A DNA stretch of 64,000 bases from assembly GCF_036855935.1 (NCBI RefSeq), contig NZ_JASPFK010000001.1, positions 1,986,501 to 2,050,500 of the forward strand, given 5' to 3'. The position numbers and the translations under genes were made by a program. How positions within the stretch are numbered: position 1 is the first letter of the stretch; every line of letters begins with the position of its first letter. This stretch comes from Sphingomonas sp. LR60. GTDB taxonomy: Bacteria > Pseudomonadota > Alphaproteobacteria > Sphingomonadales > Sphingomonadaceae. Of the stretch, positions 58,161-64,000 are shown piece after piece. The notes beneath the pieces are model-generated. The model searched no databases. It had not been told where the DNA came from and saw only the letters and a program-made list of their open reading frames with translations.

Positions 58161-59688
58161 GCCGCGCCGAACCCGCGAACGCGCGCGTAATCGATCAGTT
58201 GTCGGTTGCTCGGCAGGTTGGCGACCGCATAGGCCGCCTGCCGCTCGACCTCGGCGAACGCCCGCCGCGCCTCCTCGGCATAGCGATACGCGCCCGCACG
58301 CGCCGTCAGATCGGTCTTCCAGCCCATGCCGTACAGCACATATTGCCAGCTCGCATCGGTGAAGATGTCGACGTTGGCGTCCATGTCGATCTCGTTCGGG
58401 GGACGGAAGCGCCAGCAATCGAGCATGTCGTGGAGGCTGTCAGGGATCGAGGAGTCCGCGACATTGTCGCACCAGAAATCGGAATCGCGCCGTTCGGAGA
58501 TGCAATAATGCAGCTTGATGAAGTCGCGCGCGCGTTCGTATCGCCGCAGCATGTTGGCGTTGAACTGTCGCGCCGACGTCTCGTAATCGCCGCCCCACGG
58601 AAAAAGGTTCGCGACCATCCCCGCCGCCACTTCGGAAAAGACGATCCCGGTTGCCTCCAGCGGCTCGAAGAACCCGCTCGACAGCCCGATTGCGACGCAG
58701 TTGCGATGCCAGTTGACCTTGCGATAGCCGGCCTCGAAGCGGATCTTGCGCGGCTCCAGATCCTGCCCGGTATAGGCGCGCAGCAGCTCCGCCGCGCGTG
58801 CATCGTCGGTGTGCGCCGACGAATAGACGTGCCCCACCCCGCGACGGCGATCGAGCCCGATGTCCCACATCCACCCCGCTTCCTGCGCGGTGGCGACGGT
58901 ATAGCTGACAATCGGCTCACGCTCGTCGCGATACGGCACCTGCACCGCCAGCGCGCTGTCGCAGAACAGCACGTCACGGCACGACCGGTACGGCATCCCC
59001 AGCGCCTTTCCGATCAACTCGGCGCGAAAGCCGGTACAGTCGATGTAGAGATCGGCGGTCAGCGTGCCATGGCGGTCGGTCACCACGCCCGCGATCGCGC
59101 CATCCTCGCCGACGGTCACCGCGTCGACGTGCCCGTCGAGATGCGCCACCCCGCTCGCGACCGCCCGATCGCGCAGCAGCGCGGCGAGCGCCACCGCGTC
59201 GAAGTGGAACGCATAATTGAGCGGCGCGACATAATCGGGGTGGCTGGGCAGCTTGGGCGCGCGATGCGCGTCAGCGGCCTTCTTCTGCGGACTGCATACC
59301 GCGTCCCAATTGTCGGCCCCGCCGTGCCCGAGCAGCCAATAGGGCAACAGCTCGACGCCATTCGGCGCCTCCGCCACCTGGAACGGATGGGTATAATGGT
59401 CCGGCCCCGGCGCGCCGGGGTGAAGCGCCAGTGCGCGAACTTCGCGCCCTGTTTGAAGCTCGCGCCGCAATGACGGACGAGATCGGCCTCGCTGATCCCG
59501 ATCGTCGCCAGCGTCTTGCGGATCGTCGGGAAGGTCCCCTCCCCCACGCCCAATATGCCGATGTCGGTCGACTCGATCAGCGTGATCGCGACCCCGCCGG
59601 GCAGGTCCGCGCTCAGCCGTTTCGCCAGATAGCCGGCGGTCAGCCAGCCGGCGGTCCCGCCACCGACGATCAGGACGCGCTTCTTCAT
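58157..59688 (-). pseudogene. Flavin-dependent halogenase-like protein 2 (single-base frameshift)
   Basis: Two overlapping frames together encode about 510 aa. First part: MKKRVLIVGGGTAGWLTAGY, GVGEGTFPTIRKTLATIG and Lys79 in CGASFKQGAKFAHWRFTP (same number as PrnA). Second part, from about codon 91: APGPDHYTHPFQVAEAPNG, FLP-like LLPYWLLGHGG, GWMWDIGLDRRRGVGHVYSSAH (variant of WxWxIP) and SSGFFEPLEATGIVFSE. One C is missing from a C run (59417-59420), where four are seen and five expected. AAGGAG lies six bases before the ATG at 59688. Confidence 0.88.
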
Positions 59689-59700
59689 CTCCAACTCCTT

Positions 59701-59730
59701 CGCAGGCCCGCCCCGTAGAGCGGGCCTGCG
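59701..59730. terminator. Intercistronic hairpin between TonB receptor and halogenase 2
   Basis: Perfect 11-bp arms CGCAGGCCCGC and GCGGGCCTGCG with an 8-base loop. No T-run on the minus strand, so more likely a stabilising or attenuating stem than a full terminator. It would let the receptor be made in larger amounts than the halogenases. Confidence 0.7.
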
Positions 59731-59737
59731 CATCCTA

Positions 59738-62724
59738 TCAGAACGACAGGTTGATACCGGTACTGATCCGGCGATCCGCCTGGAACCAGCTCCGCCCGAT
59801 CAGCGTGCCGCCCGGATACCCCCCATCAACGTCCGCTGCGTCGCCGCGGTCAGGTTGGTGCCCTGGATCCCGAACGAGAAATTCTCGGTCACCTTGAAGC
59901 GCACGCCGGCATCGAGCGAGCCGTAGGCCGAGCCATAGACCGGCAGCGCGATCTGGATCGGAGTCGAGGCGCCGGCGCTCGTATAATAATTATACGACGG
60001 GTTTGTCCCGTTGCTGTTGGTCGATTGCAGATACTTCGACCGCCACGAATAGGCGACGCGGAAGGAGATGGGATTGCGTTCGTACAACAGCGTGGCGTTG
60101 AGATTATGCTTCGACAGTCCGACCAGCGGCGCGTCGCGGCGGATCACGCCGTTGATGTCGCGGTAGAAGTCTCCGGGGTTCGAGCTTTCGATGAAGGTAT
60201 AATTGCCTTCGAAACCAAAGCCGCTGAGGACGCCGGGCAGCATGTCCAGGAAGAAGCGGCCGCCGACTTCGACGCCCTTCACGGTCGCCGCGCGATCGGC
60301 ATTTACGTAATCGCTGGCCGACGCGTTGACGTTCTCGGTCGTGCCGTCGCTGAACACCACCGTCACCTGTCGCTCGGTTAGCGAGAAGATCGGCAGGTTC
60401 GTCAGGCGCTTGTAGAACGGTGCCAGGTGGAACGACGTACCCGGCCGCAAATAATATTCCAACGACAGGTCAAAGTTGTTCGACATCGTCGGCTTCAGCA
60501 ACGGATTGCCGGTGTCCGCGGTGAAATTGGTGAAGATCGGCGGCGTCGCAGAGCCGGTGGTCGCCGCGCCGACCGAACCCGACGAGCGCAGCGCGTTGAA
60601 CGTCGGCAGGTCGAGCGTGATGTTATAGCCGGCGCGCAGCTTGATCTCGGTGGTCGGCGAGAATTCGAGGTTCACCGACGGCAGGAAGCGCGTGAACTCC
60701 GCACGCCCGCCACGCGGCACCACTGCGGCTGCCAGCGTCTGCTGCACGCCATTGCGGATGAAGGTGTTACCGTTCTGGCGAATGAAGCCAGAGCCCTCGT
60801 TCTTGATGTTGACGACACGCAGCCCGACGTTGCCCGAAATGCCTGGCGCGTCACCCTGCGGGCCGAATCGCATCAACGCATAGCCGGCGAGATTCTCGGT
60901 GCGGTTCCGTACCTCGTCGCCAAGGCGGAAGCCCGGCGGCGTGATGCCCTGATTGCCACCATAGCCGCTGCCCAGCGGCAACTGGCCGGCTTGGGTACAA
61001 TCGCCACCGGGGCAGAAGCCGGCGGGCGGCGATGCGACCAGCCCGGTCCGATCGCGGACGTACCGGCGCGCCAACTCTTCGCTCGCGAACATCAAATTGC
61101 CCGGCAGCGGCGTCTCGCCACGGAAGAAGTCGTTGAACGCGTGGTATGAGACATCGCCCGGCGCGGCGTTGGCGTAGCTCAACTGCGGATCACCGTTCCA
61201 ACCCTGGCCGAGCGCCGCCCAATTGTAGCCGTTCGCGAAATCACGCTCGGTGCGTTTGGCGTAGCGGCCGCCGAGCTTGACCGACCGGAAGAAGCCGTCG
61301 TCGAACTTATATTCGAGGTCGACCTGCCCGGCGTCGAGCCGTCCGGTGTTGTTCTCGTTGTGCGGCATCGATGCCGTCCAGAGATAGCTTGCCGGATCGG
61401 CGAAGCCGGCCTGCGTCGCTTGCGAGACGCTGATCCGCGGCAAGTCGCCGGTCAGGTCCATGCCGAACCCGGGACCGAAGCTGACGCTGCGGAAGATGTC
61501 GAGCCGATCGTAGATCTGCTTGGAATCGACGCGCTGCAACGCACCGCTGATCCGCAGGCCGCTATCCTCGGGCGCGTAAGCGAACGACAGCGAGTAATCG
61601 CGGGTCAGGGTGTTGCTGGTGACATAGCCCTTGTTGCCGCTGCTCAACACGTTGCCGCTCGGCAGGAAGGTGTTGGGATCGCGATTGAACAACGAATTGG
61701 TCTTGAGCAGCAGCCCGTTGTCGTCGAACTCGCTTGTCGCCGGATCGACCGACAGCGTCTGCGACGACACCTGGGCGCCGTAATCGCTCGACTTGCTCTT
61801 GTAGCGCGACTGGAAGAAGCTGCCAGTGAAGGTCAGCGCATCGGTCGGCGCCCACTGCACCGCGCCATAGATGCCGTAGCGGCGATACTGGAACGCCTCG
61901 TCACCATAAGTGAAGCCACCGGGGATGTAGTAATCGTTCGAGTTGATCCGCGTCTTGAAATACGGCTCGGTCCGGATGAACTGCGACAGCGAGCTGAACT
62001 GGCTGTACGCCACGTCCGCCAAGATGCCGATCCGGCCGATGCCGGTATCGAACGACTTGGTGACCAGCACCGATCCCATCGGGTCGGCCTTGTTTGCCAT
62101 GTCGCCCAGGCTCAACTCGCCGGTGCCCGCGACATGCCAGTCGCCGTTGAAGTCGAACGGCATCTTCGTGCGCAGGTCGATCTGGCCGCCGGTTCCGCCC
62201 TCGATCAGATCGGCCGTCGACGCCTTGTACACGTCGACCGCCGCCATCAACTCCGGCGTCACGTCGCTCCACAGGATCGCGCGGCCGTTGTTGGCGCTGA
62301 AGATCTCGCGGCCGTTCAGGCGCGAGGCGACGCCGGTCAGGCCGCGCACCTGCACGCCCGAGCCCTGCACCGAATAGTGATCGGGATCGCCGAGCGCCGC
62401 GAAGCGGACGATCGACACGCCGGAGACGCGCTGCAACACTTCGGTGATCGAATTGTCGGGGAGCTTGCCGGCATCGTCGGCGACGATCGAATCGACGATC
62501 GTCTCGCTGCGGCGCTTGCGCTCGTCGGCGGCCTGCAACGCGGCGCGACGGCCGGTGACGACGACGTCGCCCGCGCCAGCCTCTTCACCCGTTGCTTCCT
62601 GCGTGGTGCCGACCGACCCCTGCGGCTCGATCTGTGCGTGTGCCGTGGTTGCGAGCACGACGGCCGCCAGTGCGAGCGTCGAGGCGCTGCGACGGAGCAC
62701 GCGTGCGTGACGGTGTGAAATCAT
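59738..62724 (-). CDS. Large TonB-dependent receptor (3' end frameshifted)
   Basis: Outer-membrane carbohydrate-type receptor, expected 995 aa. Signal MISHRHARVLRRSASTLALA...TAHAQ, then TonB-box/plug: GDVVVTGRRAALQAADERKRRSETIVDSIVADDAGKLPDNSITEVLQRVSGVSI (in pieces) and RLNGREIFSANNGRAI. The barrel follows with aromatic strands. In the given frame the protein stops at 59800 after LMGGIRAAR. A G6 run (ATGGGGGGTATCC) just before would, with seven Gs, lead to YPGGTLIGRSWFQADRRIST and a terminal GINLSF ending at 59738. A terminal Phe is needed by most receptors for insertion. GGGGGAGG precedes the ATG. Confidence 0.88.
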
Positions 62725-63029
62725 ATCCTCCCCCTTCGATGATCAGTGGTGCGCTTGTCGCGCTTTCGATAGCGCTCCCAATACCGCCGCACTTTTCAAA
62801 AAACAAAGCATTTTAATCTTACGATTTCGACAAAGATGGCGCGCAAACGTGTGCGAAGTCGGCGCCTCCAGGTTTTTCAAACATGGTAGCGTAACCATTT
62901 AACTGTCGCGCTTTAGTCGACAAAGCTTCGTGCGGCGGCTCAGATCGGTCGGTCGGGCGACCAAGGTCTTCACACGCTTAACTCTGACATTTAGGAAGGT
63001 GCGATAAGGCCGTACCGAGAGGGGATGAC
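62725..63029. promoter_or_regulatory. Divergent promoter region of receptor and GH27 genes
   Basis: This 305-base gap contains A/T-rich promoter-like stretches (AAAAAACAAAGCATTTTAAT) and the LacI-type palindrome given separately. No gene is seen. Confidence 0.65.
62883..62898. promoter_or_regulatory. Probable LacI-family operator
   Basis: ATGGTAGCGTAACCAT is a near-palindrome. It resembles the TGGTAGCGCTACCA type bound by LacI-family sugar regulators in Xanthomonas, Caulobacter and sphingomonads, differing at the central two positions. It stands between the receptor and GH27 genes, so one regulator could control both. The regulator gene is not in the window. Confidence 0.65.
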
Positions 63030-64000
63030 GTGACGAGGACAGGGATCAACCGGCGCCAGGCATTGGTCGGCGCAACGGCGGCCGGCGTAACGGCCATGAC
63101 GATGACGGGCAGCGCCACGGCACAAAGCGGTGCCGCACCCGCCGGCACCGCCGCGGCGATCCTCGCGCCGCGCCCGCCGATGGGGTGGAACAGCTGGAAC
63201 AGCTTCGCGACGACGATCACCGAGGCGCAGGCGCGCGAAACCGCCGCGATCATGCGCGCCAAGCTGCTGCCGTTCGGCTATGATGTCTTCACCGTCGACA
63301 TCCAGTGGTACGAACCCGAGGCGTCCAGCTACACCTACAATGCGAAGCCGACGCCCGCGCTCGACGCCTACGGCCGGCTGATCCCCGCGCCGAACCGCTT
63401 TCCGTCCAGCGCCGACGGATCGGGCTTCAGCAAGCTGGCGCGCGACGTCCACGCGATGGGGATGAAGTTCGGCATCCACCTGATGCGCGGCATCCCGCGG
63501 CTGGCGGTCGAGAAGAACCTGCCGATCCTCGGCACCAGATACCGCGCCGCGGACGTGGCGGACAAGAACAGCATCTGCTCCTGGAACCCCGACATGTACG
63601 GCGTCGACATGACGAAGCCGGGCGCGCAGGCCTATTACGACAGCGTGTTCGCGCTCTACGCCGGCTGGGGCGTCGACTTCGTCAAGATGGACGACATGTC
63701 CCGCCCCTATGACGCGCACGCGCCGGAGATCGAGGGCGCGCACAAGGCGATCCTCGCCTCGGGGCGTCCGATGATGCTCAGCCTGTCGCCCGGCGAGACG
63801 CCGGTGATCCGCGGCGGGCATGTGCGCGACCATGCGCAGATGTGGCGCATCTCCGACGATTTCTGGGACGATTGGGCGATGCTGGAGGCGCAGTTCACGC
63901 GGCTCGAGAACTGGAACCCGTGGCGCCGCCCCGGTGCGTGGCCCGATGCCGACATGCTCCCGCTCGGCCGGCTCGCTCTCGGCCAGCGCGACACCAAATT
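63030..64000 (+). CDS. GH27 alpha-galactosidase (3' truncated by window edge)
   Basis: Secreted glycoside hydrolase family 27 enzyme, 323 codons visible, open to the window end. It begins with GTG at 63030 after GAGAGGGG. N-terminal twin-arginine style signal (TGINRRQALVGATAAGVTAMTMTGSATAQ, in parts) suggests Tat export. Core motifs are PRPPMGWNSWNSFATTITE, then nucleophile Asp in VDFVKMDDMSRPYD and acid/base Asp region MWRISDDFWDDW. Removes alpha-linked galactose; in this locus it may help break down hemicellulose side chains. Confidence 0.88.
   Translation, partial: MTRTGINRRQALVGATAAGVTAMTMTGSATAQSGAAPAGTAAAILAPRPPMGWNSWNSFATTITEAQARETAAIMRAKLLPFGYDVFTVDIQWYEPEASSYTYNAKPTPALDAYGRLIPAPNRFPSSADGSGFSKLARDVHAMGMKFGIHLMRGIPRLAVEKNLPILGTRYRAADVADKNSICSWNPDMYGVDMTKPGAQAYYDSVFALYAGWGVDFVKMDDMSRPYDAHAPEIEGAHKAILASGRPMMLSLSPGETPVIRGGHVRDHAQMWRISDDFWDDWAMLEAQFTRLENWNPWRRPGAWPDADMLPLGRLALGQRDTK

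Noticed and set aside
61360-62718. 452-codon plus-strand frame
   Set aside because: Antisense shadow of the TonB receptor; its translation is rich in Arg/Ala/Gly/Asp without any family motif.

Overview
The window looks like chromosomal DNA of a sphingomonad (Sphingomonas or a close relative, Alphaproteobacteria). The reasons are very GC-rich coding DNA with overlapping ATGA/GTGA gene junctions, an RcdA-family (DUF1465) protein, a DUF2794 protein, paired YdcH-type (DUF465) mini-proteins, a 'vgr related' HExxH protein, and a TonB receptor / tryptophan halogenase / glycoside hydrolase locus. This placement rests on recalled family distributions, not on a database search.

Layout. 1-5.6 kb: high-affinity phosphate uptake and control (pstS fragment, pstC, pstA, pstB, phoU, phoB). 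5.7-9.2 kb: a secreted Ala/Pro/Thr-rich protein, a short-chain dehydrogenase, a DUF2794 protein, a serine acetyltransferase broken by a frameshift, and a TauE/SafE-type exporter. 9.3-12.4 kb: peroxide defence (ahpD and ahpC, with divergent oxyR) and a TonB-like protein. 12.4-23 kb: housekeeping (moaE, moaD, pgsA, an LplT-like MFS protein, gamma carbonic anhydrase, nitronate monooxygenase, rcdA, two YdcH proteins, a prepilin peptidase, a thiolase, a Na+/H+ antiporter). 23-33 kb: a probable L-fucose operon (aldo/keto reductase fused to a SAF domain, UxaA-type dehydratase, SDR, FAH hydrolase, mutarotase), a divergent IclR regulator, a sugar porter and a secreted GH2 beta-galactosidase. 33-50.4 kb: DUF454, HNH endonuclease, outer-membrane protein, rnc, lepB, pgi, vapBC, gor, a thioesterase, a PCu(A)C copper chaperone, hrpB, a PfkB kinase, an EI24 protein, a K+/H+-type antiporter cut by a small inverted-repeat element, and a glucokinase-like protein. 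50.5-54.5 kb: a decayed, partly AT-rich stretch with a truncated EAL-domain gene and a TonB siderophore receptor that carries an in-frame stop. 54.5-64 kb: a probable xyloglucan locus (GH74 xyloglucanase, two flavin-dependent halogenases, a large TonB receptor, and a divergent GH27 alpha-galactosidase that runs off the window).

The two carbohydrate regions fit together. Fucosylated xyloglucan carries xylose, galactose and L-fucose side chains. A TonB receptor and GH74 enzyme could capture and cut the polymer, the galactosidases could trim galactose, and the fucose operon could oxidise released L-fucose to pyruvate and lactate. This link is inference.

Reading frames are broken at several places: phoU 3' end, serine acetyltransferase 5' end, halogenase 2, large TonB receptor 3' end (single-base shifts), and the siderophore receptor (a TGA where Trp is expected). 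At least two shifts lie in C or G runs, so uncorrected long-read errors are a serious alternative to true gene decay. No tRNA, rRNA or CRISPR array was recognised.
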